Positions 50,467 to 61,076 are shown, counted from the stretch's first letter. The stretch: 64,000 nt of DNA from Ceratobasidium sp. AG-K (GCA_037039685.1 JAWNGF010000005.1:1426001-1490000), one strand, 5' to 3'. Notes: generated by a model not told the origin, from the letters alone. Made by a program: numbers and translations.

Positions 50467-52776
50467 ATGGATGAACTAGAAATCATGTCAATATCGAATG
50501 AAAACCAATTATACCTTGATTTCACCGCTCATCCACTAGCTACGGCTCCTGGTTCTAAATCAGTTAACAGATCAAAAAGATTCTCTGGACAAGCACTGCT
50601 TGACTGCGGCGCAACCTCCTGTTTCATCAACCCTTCCCTAGCAAAAGAGGCAAACCTCCCCCTTTTTCAACACGAAAAGCCCAAGACTCTGCGAGTTATA
50701 GACGGACGAGAAGTCTCGTCTGGAAAAGTCACCCACTATACCAAATTGAAACTTATCATGGGAACACATTCCAGCGAAATAGAATGTCATGTCACAAACA
50801 TTGGAAGACACCCTATCGTACTTGGGATGTCATGGCTCAAGAAACATAACCCACAAATTAATTGGAAAAATAGGACAATTGCATACACAAGCGAATTCTG
50901 CTCAAAAAACTGCCTAGAAGTCCCATCTACGCTCCAAATCGCAGCAGAAACTACATTACCAGAGGAATACAAAGAGTTTGCAGATGTGTTTGACGAGTCC
51001 AGATTAGAAGAACTCCCACCTCACAGGCCAACTGACATTACACTCGACCTCCTACCAGAAGCTAAACTAAAGCACGGCCCTATTTACAAAACATCCCCAG
51101 CTGAAGACAAAGAAATGAAGAAAGTACTAGAAACCCTTATCCAAAGGGGACACATTCAGATCTCTAAGTCTCCTTTGGCTTCCCCGGTTCTGTTTGTCAA
51201 AAAACCACATCCAGAAGATCCAAACAACCCAGAATTACGCTTTTGCGTTGACTACAGATATGTGAACTCGCTATGCAAATTCAACGCAAGTGGAATACCT
51301 CTATTAGACCAATGGTTAAGGGCCCTGGAAGGATTTGTCATTGGCACCACTCTAGACTTGGCACAAGGATTCCATCAAACCCGAATAGCAGCAGGCCATG
51401 AATGGAAAGTCATGCCCTTCAGTCTCAAAAACGCCCCATCAAGCTTCCAGTCCCTAATGAACTCTATATTCAGGGACATTATGGGGGTTTTCGTACTCGT
51501 ATACATTGATGATATCTTTGTTTTTTTCCAAACGAGTCAAAGACCATCCAGGACACGTGAAAGAGGTGCTAAGAAGACTAAGGGAACACAAGCTGGTTGC
51601 AAAATTGAGAAAATGCAAGTTCCACCAAACCAAACTGGACTGGGTAGGATTGGTCATTTCCAATAAAGGAATCGAAACGGATCAGGAAAAGGTCAAGGCG
51701 GCTATGAATTGGAAGGCTCCCAAGAATGTCAAACAAGTTCAAGAGTTCCTAGGATTCGTCAACTTCTATCGAAGATTCATCCAAGACTTTGCCGGCAAAG
51801 CCAGACCTCTATATGACCTACTTAAGAAGGATCAAAAGTGGCAGTGGACAAGCAAAGAACAAGAGGCTATGAACGCACTAAAAGAGGCTCTTAAGGTGGC
51901 ACCTGTAATGATGCAGCCCAATCAAAAAAAGGAATTTTTCCTTGAGACAGACGCGTTGGGATTTGCCACAGGAGCAGTTTTGTCACAGAAGGATGAAGAA
52001 GGAAAATTACACCCTGTAGCTTTTCTTTCCAAATCACTAAATCCGGCTGAACGAAACTATGACATTTTTGACAAAGAACTATTGGCAATCATTAGGGCCT
52101 TCAAAGAATGGCGGCACTTACTCCAAGGCACAGAAAAAGCCATTCAAGTGATAACAGATCACAAGAATTTGGAATACTTCTCATCATCCAAACAATTGAA
52201 CCAACGCCAGATCCGCTGGATGAATTTCTTGGTGGACTTCAACTTCCAAATCTTATACAGGCCAGGAAGCCAAAACAAAAAAGCAGACATTCTCTCGAGG
52301 CGATATGACCTAGAACCTTTGGGGGGGGTAGAGAACCAAGTTCTCCTCAAACCAGACATTTTTATTTTGGCTATTACCCCTGACCAGGAGATTAACAATC
52401 TAATCAGAGAAGCAATCCTCAAAGATCCCAGATTAGAGGAAGCCCACAATAAGCTGAGAAATGGAGAAAAAGTCAAAGATTGGGAATACAGAGAAGGACT
52501 CCTAATGTTCAAAGGAAAGATCTTTGTCCCCAAGGATGAAACCGTCAGAAACCTGATATTGGAATCGCGCCATGACAATATTACAGCTGGGCATCCTGGA
52601 CAAGCAAGAACATTGGAATTGGTTTCCAGAACTTACTACTGGCCAACCATGAAGAAATTTGTCAACTCTTATGTGTCACACTGCAAAACATGCATTCGAG
52701 TTAAACCATCGAACCAACTCCCCACAGAATTACTGCGTCCTCTACATATTCCTGAGAGACCTTGGGAAGAGATCTC
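50467..52776 (+). pseudogene. E6 pol, first part: protease to integrase zinc finger
   Basis: ATG 50467, 35 nt after the gag stop as in E4. Protease LLDCGATSCF. In RT a 39-nt deletion between two GAATGGAAA repeats (one left at 51400-51408) removes 13 residues, TAFKTQYGMYEWK in E4. An extra T in the T-run near 51530 shifts frame right after VYIDDIFVF. RNase H reads ETDALG instead of ETDASG. Interrupted by E7 after EEISY. Confidence 0.87.
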
Positions 52777-52781
52777 CTATG

Positions 52782-53238
52782 TGTCGCGAGCCAGCTCACT
52801 CCATCGGACTCGCCTGTAGTCTCGCCCTCCTGTTCCTTTCTTTCGTGTTGTGTTTCTGTTTCCGCTTGCCGCGTTGCCACCTTCTTGTGGTTATTCTGTT
52901 ACATTGCGTAACGCGGCTGTGCTTTGTACGAGTCATGTCTGTTCATACAGCATGACTCACATGGACACTCCTGACTGGTTGACTGTTATGACTCATGTGG
53001 CTGCGCTCTGTATGACTTGGCCGCATCTTGAATATATATAGAGGACCAACAAGCCTGGTAACCCCAGCTTGTTTTGTCTCGTCAAAACATCCCCTTTGAG
53101 TGACACTTAGAACCACCCCTACCCTCAAGAGCCTACAGACGCTTAAGTGTGTTGCGGTTCAAGAGGTCACTTAGGTCTTAGTGCCATCCACTCTCCAACG
53201 CGGCTTGTCTCATAGCCATCAAGAAGAAGCTTACAACA
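52782..53238 (+). repeat. E7 5' LTR, family L3
   Basis: TGTCGCGAGCC...GAAGCTTACAACA, 457 bp. Contains TGACTCA at 52953-52959 and 52989-52995, GAGTCAT at 52930-52936 and TATATATA at 53033-53040. Confidence 0.95.
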
Positions 53239-53240
53239 TT

Positions 53241-53252
53241 ACAAAACAAGCT
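53241..53252 (+). promoter_or_regulatory. E7 primer-binding site, self-priming type
   Basis: ACAAAACAAGCT is the exact reverse complement of AGCTTGTTTTGT at 53066-53077 in the LTR, 25 nt after the TATA box. Confidence 0.65.
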
Positions 53253-53267
53253 TAACAACATACAAGC

Positions 53268-55268
53268 ATGTCTATTCAAGAAGATGGAGGGTCACGTCCC
53301 TCATCCACTATATCAACAAGAAGAGGACCCAGCCGGGCAGCGAGGCCCACAGGATCATTAAATGAACAAGTCATCGCACAAACTCAAGCGGGAGGTCCGG
53401 CCCGATCACGCTCCCAGAGCCAATCTTCAATGCCGGGAGCTTTTGGCACCTCCGACATGACAATTGTACAAGAGGAAGAACCCACCATCACAAATAGAGA
53501 ACCAGGAGATCTCACAAATGACCCCACTCCAGCTATGATTCGCATTTCAACTGGAAGTCCAGGGCCATCACGTCCCTTGTGGCCACTAGGGACGAGGAGG
53601 CAGTTCTTTTCTCCCCAGCCTGAAGCTCATGGGGGCGTGTCGCTTGTTCCCATTAGACCTCCTCCTACACCACACATTCCCAATGTCCCTACAGTCCCTC
53701 AAATCGGAGGAACCATCACCAATGCAGGACCAATTCTAATGGCTTCCCAACCGGTCACACCAGCGATTCCAGCGCCACCTTATGTCCCGCAGGGTTACTC
53801 TGGGCAATCGGCCTCGGTACCACAAAGCGCCGGTGATCCGGGAGGATCAAGCTCAAGTTCCAGCTCCAGCAGCAGGACTGTAATCAGTAATTTAGACGAC
53901 CTGGACGACCTCCTAGAAGGAAGACACAACGCCACCCTTAGGGTTATAGACGGAATGAGAGTCACTATAGATCGAAGGCTTAGCGGCCTAGAGCAAGCCA
54001 CACAGGTCCTAGCAAACAACCAGCAAATCTTTAACGACTCCATCAACACCCTACAAGGAACCCTGACAGACATTCTGAACTCGGCAAGAAATGGCGAACA
54101 TAATTCCTTTCTAGTTGGACAAGACGTAACCCGCCTACAAAATGAGGTTGCCAACACTCAAGGACTAGTGAACAATGTACGCGAAGAACTCAACACTACC
54201 AGACAAGGACAACTTGAATGGAACAAGGCAGTAACTCAAGGACTAGAAACTTTACGACAGGAAGGAACCTCCTTCACTACCAAAATCACGGAAGTTCAAG
54301 AAGCTATCAACAATATGTGAGAAGAATTGGACGAAACTTCCCTGCACGGGATCCCGTCCAGGCGATCAAATTCTCCACCACATCCAGATGCGGAATCTAC
54401 CAGGATCGACGAATTAGAATTAAGAATCCAAAGACTGACCGAGAACCCAAACATTGGTAGCAGTTCACGTTGTCCCAAGGTGACTCGCCCAGAAGCCTTC
54501 GACGGAAAGAAAGGAGAAGGTGCCGAAATGTTCATCACACAAATGGAGAGCTACTTTGTACGTCTAGGCGATCAATACACTTCCAGCAAAGAAAGGATCC
54601 GCGAAGCTCTAGCAAACTTCAAATCCGAGAACAAAGCCGCCACCCACTGGGCACAAGTACTCTTACAATCGCTTAACCAAGGAGGAAATAACCAAAATCT
54701 CGCCTCATGGGAAAGTTTCAAAGCACACTTCATGGAACAGTTCAGCGACCCGAACAAAAATGCTAAAGCCAAATCGGACATCCGAAAATGCAAACAGACC
54801 AACTCGGTAGCAAACTACGCTTCGGAATTCCGATACCTTCTGGTAGATGTAAACTGGGGACAGGAAGCTCTGATCAACCAATTCAAGGAAGGACTGAAGT
54901 CTGAAGTCAAAGCCGAACTAGCTCGTTTCGAACTAACCCTGATCAACGAAGATGGGACAGAGCGAGAACTTTCCCTTGACAGGTGGATTTCAATTGCAAT
55001 CTCTATTGACCAGAAATTGCAACAAATCAAGACCTCCACGGGAAAGAAAGCAGCCCAACCAACCGCTAGCGGACAATCCTCTACAAAGCGGCTACCCGAC
55101 AAAGTATACAAAGCAAGGATAGCAAGCAACCACTGCTTGAAGTGCGGACAGGAAGGACACCGGTCATTCAAATGCCCGTCCAAGGAATGGATAACGACGG
55201 AACCCAGCGTTAAAGGAAGGGAGGCAACAATTATGGAAGACCTGGGAAAAGAAGGGGTCTCCCTCTAA
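53268..55268 (+). CDS. E7 Gag with one in-frame TGA
   Basis: 667 codons from ATG 53268 to TAA 55266-55268, with TGA at 54318-54320 (codon 351). N-terminal 200 residues Ser/Pro/Arg-rich, then helices (GRHNATLRVIDGMR...LANNQQIFNDSINTL), gag core (about residues 400-590: TRPEAFDGKKGEGAEMF, NSVANYASEFRYLL) and CCHC knuckle CLKCGQEGHRSFKC near residue 625. The TGA sits at the same place in E5 (63371-63369 region); E3 has CGC. May be a fixed defect or a readthrough stop. The 3' end overlaps pol. Confidence 0.83.
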
Positions 55269-55285
55269 CTGTGTGTGGAGAGACC
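55244..55285 (+). promoter_or_regulatory. Candidate -1 ribosomal frameshift signal between gag and pol
   Basis: GGGAAAA at 55244-55250 is positioned as G-GGA-AAA in the gag frame, a canonical slippery heptamer. After 5 nt, GGTCTC (55256-55261) can pair with GAGACC (55280-55285). The gag stop lies at 55266. Slipping by -1 enters the pol frame, open from 55214. The hairpin arms and loop are conserved in E3 and E5, but the heptamer there is AGGAAAA and AGAAAAA. Confidence 0.5.
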
Positions 55286-58200
55286 AAAAAACCGGCAACG
55301 GAAACAATGTACTTTAGAGCAACAAATGAGTCAACCATTGTTTACACAAACGTTGCCGGAATCACAGAACCTATCCCAACCCTCATCGATTCTGGAGCAT
55401 CAAAGAACTTCTTGGACATCTCTTGGGCTCAATCCAACAACATCCCACTCATGGAACTTTCCACTCCGAGAAAAGTAATCGGTATCCAGGGAAAGGAACT
55501 CTCTCACCAAATACGCTTCAAAGCTAAGCTGGAACTAGACGTGGAAGGAAGAACCTTTAAACAAATCTTCTTTGCTATGCCTACTGGGGAAACTAAACTT
55601 ATCCTAGGACTAGAATGGTTAGAAGAAGCAAACCCGGTCATCGATTGGAAAACGAAGCACATATCATGGCGGCCAGAACCCATCCAAGCAAGAACAGCCT
55701 CAATAGACGACCTACCCAAAGAATTCAAGGAATTTGCTGATGTCTTCAGTGAAGAGAAATTCAAAAGAATCCCAGATCATCGACCATACGACTGCGCCAT
55801 CAATTTCAAGGAAGGAGCTGAACTTCCAAAACCGGCCAGACCAATCCCACTTTCTCCAGCAGAGTCAATTGCACTAAGAGAATACCTGGATGAAGAAATC
55901 GCAGTGGGAAAGATCCGACCAAGCAAATCACCCATTGCATCACCGTGTTTCTTTGTTAAAAAACCCATTGATCCAAAAAATCCAGGAGCAGTTCACCAGC
56001 TACGACTTGTTCAAGACCTCAGAGGAGTAAACGCCATTACAAAGGACGACAGATTCCCAATGCCCCTAATGGAAGACCTCCTGGATAAAATCAAGGACGC
56101 AAAAATTTTCTCCAAGATTGATCTACGCATGGGTTTCAACAATATCAGAATTAGGGAAGGCGACAAATGGAAGACAGCTTTCAGAACAAAAGAAGGACTC
56201 TTCGAATATGTCGTCATGCCTTTTGGACTAAAAAACGCGCCCGCCATCTTCCAAAGATATATGAATCACATTTTCCATTATCTTATCGACGTATGTGTCA
56301 TTGTATACATTGACGACATCCTGGTCTTCTCCAGGGACAGAAGCCAACATACCGTGGATGGCAGAAGAGTACTAAAAATCTTACTGGAGGAAAATCTTTT
56401 TGCAAAGCTTCCAAAATGCGAATTCTTTGTCACCAAGTTAACGTACACTGGACTTGGAATCAGCGATTTGGGCATCTCAATGGAGGAAGAAAAGGTCAAG
56501 GCAATAAAGGAGTGGAAGGAACCAAAAACAGTCAAGCAAGTCCAAGCATTCCTAGGATTCGCGAATTTCTACCGAAGATTCGTACCGAATTTCAGCCGAC
56601 TAGCAAAACCCCTGACAACTTTAACAAGGAAGGAGAACAAATGGGAATGGGGAGACGATCAGCAGGAAGCATTTGAAGCCTTAAAAGCGGAAATCAGCAA
56701 GGAACCAACTCTACGCCATCCGAACCCGGACAAACCCTTTTTCTTGGAAACAGACGCAAGTGGAGTAGCAATGGGAGCAATCCTGTCGCAAAGGCAAGAT
56801 GATGGCTACCTACACCCTATTGCTTTTCTTTCAAAATCTTTCAACGAGGCTCAGCTCAACTACGACGTCCACGATAAGGAACTTATGGCAATTATAGAAT
56901 CTTTAACACATTGGAGACTATACCTAGAAGGAACAAAAGACCCTATCACCATCTACACCAATCATAGGAACCTACAGTTCTGGAAGGAAGCAAGAACTTT
57001 CAACCGTCAACACGCAAGATGGCATCAATTGCTTGCTTCCTATAACTTTGATATCATATACCGCCCTGGAATCCTGTCATCTAAACCGGACCTATTGTCT
57101 AGACGATCCGACCATGAAGATACTCCCACGCCTGAACAAACTATGATAGCTGTCGAAAGGTTCAAGGGGTTTATGGGACAAGTAGACTCAGACATCATAG
57201 AAACTATCAAGGAGGCACAAGAAACAGACGAAGGATTGGCTCAAATCAAAGAAATTTGCAAATCAAAGGAAACACTACCAAGAACCCTACAACACAGTGC
57301 AAAAGATTATGATTTCAAGGAGGGACTATTATGGTTCAAAGGAAGGATTTACGTGCCAGAAGATAAGGAATCCAGGCTGGCCATCATGCGAGTTCACCAC
57401 GACTCAAAAATTGCGGGTCATCAAGGACAAGCTAGAACTTTGGAACTAATATCGAGAAGATACTTCTGGCCGGGAATGAAGCAAAGCATAAACAGATACG
57501 TGGAATCCTGTGAGACTTGCCAACGGACAAAAGGATCAAAATCGATAGTTCCGATCAAGCCTCTAGAAATTCCAAAGGGACCATGGGAAGACATAGCGTT
57601 TGACTTCGTGGTGAAATTACCAAAATCAAAAGGAGCAGATAGCATCTTAGTAGTGGTGGACCGATTCTCAAGAATGGCGCATTTCATACCCTGCAAAGAA
57701 TCTCACATGGCGAGCGACCTTGCAAACCTTTTTGTCACAAACGTTTGGAAACTACACGGCTTTCCAAAAAGCACAATCTCAGACCGAGGGACCACTTTCA
57801 ACTCCAAACTTATGAAAGCCATTTATGAGAAAATTGGAACTAGCCCAGGTTTCAGTACTGCCTACCACCCCCAGACCGATGGAATAACGGAGAGAATCAA
57901 TCAATGGATGGAAGGTTGGCTACGATCATTTGTCAACTACCGACAGGATGATTGGGCGGACTTGTTACCAATTGCGGAATTCAGCTATAATCTTCAGAAG
58001 CACCGCGTAACAGGTAGTTCCCCTTTCGAAATTGTCTACGGCAGGGAACCACTGTGGAACATCTCGGCAGAAGATTCAACGGTTCCGGAAGCAAACAACA
58101 TCACGGAAAAATGGCGTAAAATCCACGACGAAGCAATTGCGTCAATGGAAAGCCAAAGGCTCCCAGAAGAAGAACCAAGGAACGAATACAAGGAAGGAGA

Positions 58201-59185
58201 TCTAGTATGGCTTTTGGGAAAGAACATTCAAACAAAAAGACCCTCAAAAAAGCTGGATAACAAGAAACACGGGCCGTTTGTTGTGAAACGAAAAATAGGG
58301 TCACACGCTTATGAACTCACTTTGCCGACAACAATGAGGGTGCACCCTGTTTTCCACATCGACTTGCTCAGCCCTTACAAAGAAGACACAGAATTCAGCA
58401 GGAACCAACCCCGACCACCGCCGATCATAACAGAAGAAGGAGAAGAGGAATACGAAGTAGAGAAGATTTTGGACTGGAAGAAGACAAAGGACGGTCTTTT
58501 TTACAGGGTCAGATGGAAGGGTTATGGAAGTGAGGAAGACACAGAACAAAGGGCGGAAGATTTTGGTCACCTTTCAAAGATCATCAAGGACCTTCTACGC
58601 CAACACCCCAAAGCTCCCACGCCATCTAACTACGCTCTGGGGAAGATAAAAGGCAGAGGGGGTGAAACGGGTAGTGTCAACTGCAAAACTTGCACCTACT
58701 CCAAGCTTCACACCTCACTTAACTCGCTAAATCTTCTCTGCTCCCCACAATGCCTGCCGTCTCCCGCTCTACCATCGCCAACAACCTCACCCGCGTCCTG
58801 GACGGACCAGCGTTTGCTACGGCAAAGATCCTTGATGCTGGAGCCGCGCTCTACGTCTTCAAAAGGTCCCAGCAAGGCCCAGGAAGAATGCACTTTAGGG
58901 CGTCGGACGACGTTCTCCACTCAGACCTGGGCGAGTTCCAGTGGGTCGGCAAAAAATGGCCAACAAGAATGCAGCTCACAAGAAAAGACATTTTTGTCTG
59001 TCGAGGATGCGCGGCCTTCCAAGTGTCAGAGGTGGTTCTGCTATCCACCCACATGCTTGGAGTCGTGGAATGGGGACAAGAAGGGGCATATTCGAGCGAG
59101 TGGGTACCAGGGTACGACAGAAGGCAACCAACGCTGCGACCTCGGTGGAACAACGCCTGGGACGCCAACTATGAAAGGGACCTGA
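55250..59185 (+). CDS. E7 Pol polyprotein, intact frame
   Basis: About 1311 codons in the -1 frame after the slippery site; there is no suitable ATG before the protease. Protease TLIDSGASKNF (about residue 46). RT KIDLRMGFNNIR and VYIDDILVF (about 354). RNase H FLETDASGVAMGAILSQ and YDVHDKELMAII. Integrase finger HHDSKIAGH...CETC and DDE core (DFVVKLPKSKG, ISDRGTTFNS, TDGITERINQ). GPF segment KKHGPFVVKRKIG, then chromodomain EEEYEVEKILDWKKT...YRVRWKGYGSEEDTEQ (about residues 1060-1115). Past about 58650 the frame runs on across the accessory gene to 59185. Presumably active in reverse transcription and chromatin-directed integration; the best candidate for an autonomous copy. Confidence 0.9.
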   Translation, partial: RRGLPLTVCGETKKPATETMYFRATNESTIVYTNVAGITEPIPTLIDSGASKNFLDISWAQSNNIPLMELSTPRKVIGIQGKELSHQIRFKAKLELDVEGRTFKQIFFAMPTGETKLILGLEWLEEANPVIDWKTKHISWRPEPIQARTASIDDLPKEFKEFADVFSEEKFKRIPDHRPYDCAINFKEGAELPKPARPIPLSPAESIALREYLDEEIAVGKIRPSKSPIASPCFFVKKPIDPKNPGAVHQLRLVQDLRGVNAITKDDRFPMPLMEDLLDKIKDAKIFSKIDLRMGFNNIRIREGDKWKTAFRTKEGLFEYVVMPFGLKNAPAIFQRYMNHIFHYLIDVCVIVYIDDILVFSRDRSQHTVDGRRVLKILLEENLFAKLPKCEFFVTKLTYTGLGISDLGISMEEEKVKAIKEWKEPKTVKQVQAFLGFANFYRRFVPNFSRLAKPLTTLTRKENKWEWGDDQQEAFEALKAEISKEPTLRHPNPDKPFFLETDASGVAMGAILSQRQDDGYLHPIAFLSKSFNEAQLNYDVHDKELMAIIESLTHWRLYLEGTKDPITIYTNHRNLQFWKEARTFNRQHARWHQLLASYNFDIIYRPGILSSKPDLLSRRSDHEDTPTPEQTMIAVERFKGFMGQVDSDIIETIKEAQETDEGLAQIKEICKSKETLPRTLQHSAKDYDFKEGLLWFKGRIYVPEDKESRLAIMRVHHDSKIAGHQGQARTLELISRRYFWPGMKQSINRYVESCETCQRTKGSKSIVPIKPLEIPKGPWEDIAFDFVVKLPKSKGADSILVVVDRFSRMAHFIPCKESHMASDLANLFVTNVWKLHGFPKSTISDRGTTFNSKLMKAIYEKIGTSPGFSTAYHPQTDGITERINQWMEGWLRSFVNYRQDDWADLLPIAEFSYNLQKHRVTGSSPFEIVYGREPLWNISAEDSTVPEANNITEKWRKIHDEAIASMESQRLPEEEPRNEYKEGDLVWLLGKNIQTKRPSKKLDNKKHGPFVVKRKIGSHAYELTLPTTMRVHPVFHIDLLSPYKEDTEFSRNQPRPPPIITEEGEEEYEVEKILDWKKTKDGLFYRVRWKGYGSEEDTEQRAEDFGHLSKIIKDLLRQHPKAPTPSNYALGKIKGRGGETGSVNCKTCTYSKLHTSLNSLNLLCSPQCLPSPALPSPTTSPASWTDQRLLRQRSLMLEPRSTSSKGPSKAQEECTLGRRTTFSTQTWASSSGSAKNGQQECSSQEKTFLSVEDARPSKCQRWFCYPPTCLESWNGDKKGHIRASGYQGTTEGNQRCDLGGTTPGTPTMKGT

Positions 59186-59528
59186 GCGACTGGAAGCTAG
59201 CAACTGGAAGCTAGAAAGGGGAAGGTACCAGAAGGAGAAGTTCGAATGGGCACCAAACTGGTGGAAGTGGGAGGAAGCGGACACGTCGGCATGGAAGGAG
59301 ACGGAGCCAGACGTGCGACAGTGGGACAAGGAGTTCGTGGAGGCTCAAGAAAGGGTTTTGGACTGGTCCAAGGCCGACTGGACAAGGGAGGAGACGTGGG
59401 AAGAATGGGAAAAGTTCTCGGACGAACCGGGGAACACCGCGTTCAATCCTATCGACCTGACCTTGGAGGAAGATGAAGGGCTTGAGGAGTTTATGCTGAG
59501 GAAAGGGAAGGACTGCGCGGTGCAATAA
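58750..59528 (+). pseudogene. E7 accessory gene (L3 type), shifted by a 14-nt tandem duplication
   Basis: MPAVS start in context CCACAATGCC, -1 relative to pol and overlapping its last 436 nt. Matches E5 43512-44276 and E3 41980-42744. At about 59190-59217 the 14-mer CTGGAAGCTAGCAA is duplicated (second copy with one change), shifting frame and giving a stop at 59212-59214. The rest, with VLDWSKADWTREETWEEW and FNPIDLTLEEDE, follows in another frame to TAA at 59526-59528. Without the duplication the length is 254 codons, exactly that of E5. Confidence 0.75.
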
Positions 59529-59552
59529 GTCCATTCAGGTCCCCCAAATGGA

Positions 59553-59569
59553 CTCATAGGGGGGAGTAA
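59553..59569 (+). promoter_or_regulatory. E7 3' polypurine tract
   Basis: CATAGGGGGGAGTAA-type run immediately before the LTR start at 59570. Confidence 0.8.
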
Positions 59570-60026
59570 TGTCGCGAGCCAGCTCACTCCATTGGACTCG
59601 CCTGTAGTCTCGCCCTCCTGTTCCTTTCTTTCGTGTTGTGTTTCTGTTTCCGCTTGCCGCGTTGCCACCTTCTTGTGGTTATTCTGTTACATTGCGTAAC
59701 GCGGCTGTGCTTTGTACGAGTCATGTCTGTTCATACAGCATGACTCACATGGACACTCCTGACTGGTTGACTGTTATGACTCATGTGGCTGTGCTCTGTA
59801 TGACTTGGCCGCATCTTGAATATATATAGAGGACCAACAAGCCTGGTAACCCCAGCTTGTTTTGTCTCGTCAAAACATCCCCTTTGAGTGACACTTAGAA
59901 CCACCCCTACCCTCAAGAGCCTACAGACGCTTAAGTGTGTTGCGGTTCAAGAGGTCACTTAGGTCTTAGTGCCATCCACTCTCCAGCGCGGCTTGTCTCA
60001 TAGCCTTCAAGAAGAAGCTTACGACA
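59570..60026 (+). repeat. E7 3' LTR, family L3
   Basis: 457 bp, ends ACGACA, followed by CTATG at 60027-60031. Confidence 0.95.
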
Positions 60027-60031
60027 CTATG

Positions 60032-61076
60032 ACATGATTGTAGGGCTCCCAGAATCAGAAGGATATGACGCAATCTTAACAGTAGTAGATTGGTTCTCCA
60101 AGATGGCACACTATCTCCCTTGCAAATCAACGGCCACAGCAGTAGACATAGCCAATATCTTTGTTGCAAACATTTGGAAACTTCACGGCACTCCAAAGGC
60201 AACAGTCTTGGATAGAGGATCCACTTTCAACTCAAAGTTCATTAGGCATCTGTACAAACGGTTAGACGTAAAACCTACCTTCAGCACAGCGTACCATCCA
60301 AGGACAGACGGACATTCAGAACGGGCAAACCAAGTCGTTGAAATCTTTATCAGGGCTTTTGTCAACCATAGGCAAAACAACTGGGTGGCCTTGCTCCCTA
60401 TGACAGAATTTGCGTACAACAATGGAATCCAAGCATCCACTGGCAAAACCCCTTTCCAAATCTGCCAAGGTTTCAACCCTAGAATGAACATTGGGGAAGA
60501 ATCAGACTATACTGTTCCTGAAGCTGATGCCCATGCAGAATTCCTGCTGAAAGGATACGACGAAGTCAAAGCCGCCCTCATCCTAGCAAATCAGTCCTAC
60601 AAATACTACTTTGATAAAGGAGCCAAAGAACCAGAAGAGATAAACCCTGGAGATAAAGTCTGGCTTAATCATCAAAACATATCCACAGACAGACCTTCAG
60701 TAAAACTCTCTCACAAAGTTTTAGGCCCTTACAAGGTACTGGAAAAAGTAGGGACTCACGCCTTTAGACTGGAGTTACCAAAATCGATGAAAGTTCATCC
60801 TGTCTTCCATGTCATGCTGCTCAAGAAATTCCACTCTGATCCCCACAGCCGCAAACCCGCTCAACCACCCCCTATTGTCACACAAGATGGAGAGAAGAAT
60901 GGGAGGTTGAAGAGATCCTTAATTCCAAGAAAATCCGCCGCCAACTCCACTATTACGTTAAGTGGAAAGGGTACTCTCATGCAGACAACTCTTGGCAGTC
61001 AAAGGAAGATCTCAAGAACGCTCCTGAACTAGTTGATAAATTTCACAAACTCCATCCCACCGCGCCAGGCCCTTAG
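60032..61076 (+). pseudogene. E6 pol, second part: integrase core to chromodomain
   Basis: Resumes DMIVGLPESEGYD directly after the E7 duplication. Integrase core (LDRGSTFNS, TDGHSERANQ) and GPY segment (VLGPYKVLEKVG) are readable. One A is lost near 60890 (GGAGAGAAG against GGAGAAGAAG in E4), so the chromodomain that follows is out of frame. TAG of the original frame is at 61074-61076. Confidence 0.87.

Larger units (their letters stand above)
52782..60026 (+). mobile_element. E7: youngest, most complete family L3 retrotransposon
   Basis: 7245 bp, LTRs 52782-53238 and 59570-60026 (457 bp each, about five differences by eye), duplication CTATG (52777-52781, 60027-60031). Gag with one TGA, uninterrupted pol, accessory gene with a small duplication. 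High CpG content compared with E3 and E5 of the same family, consistent with recent arrival. Confidence 0.95.
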
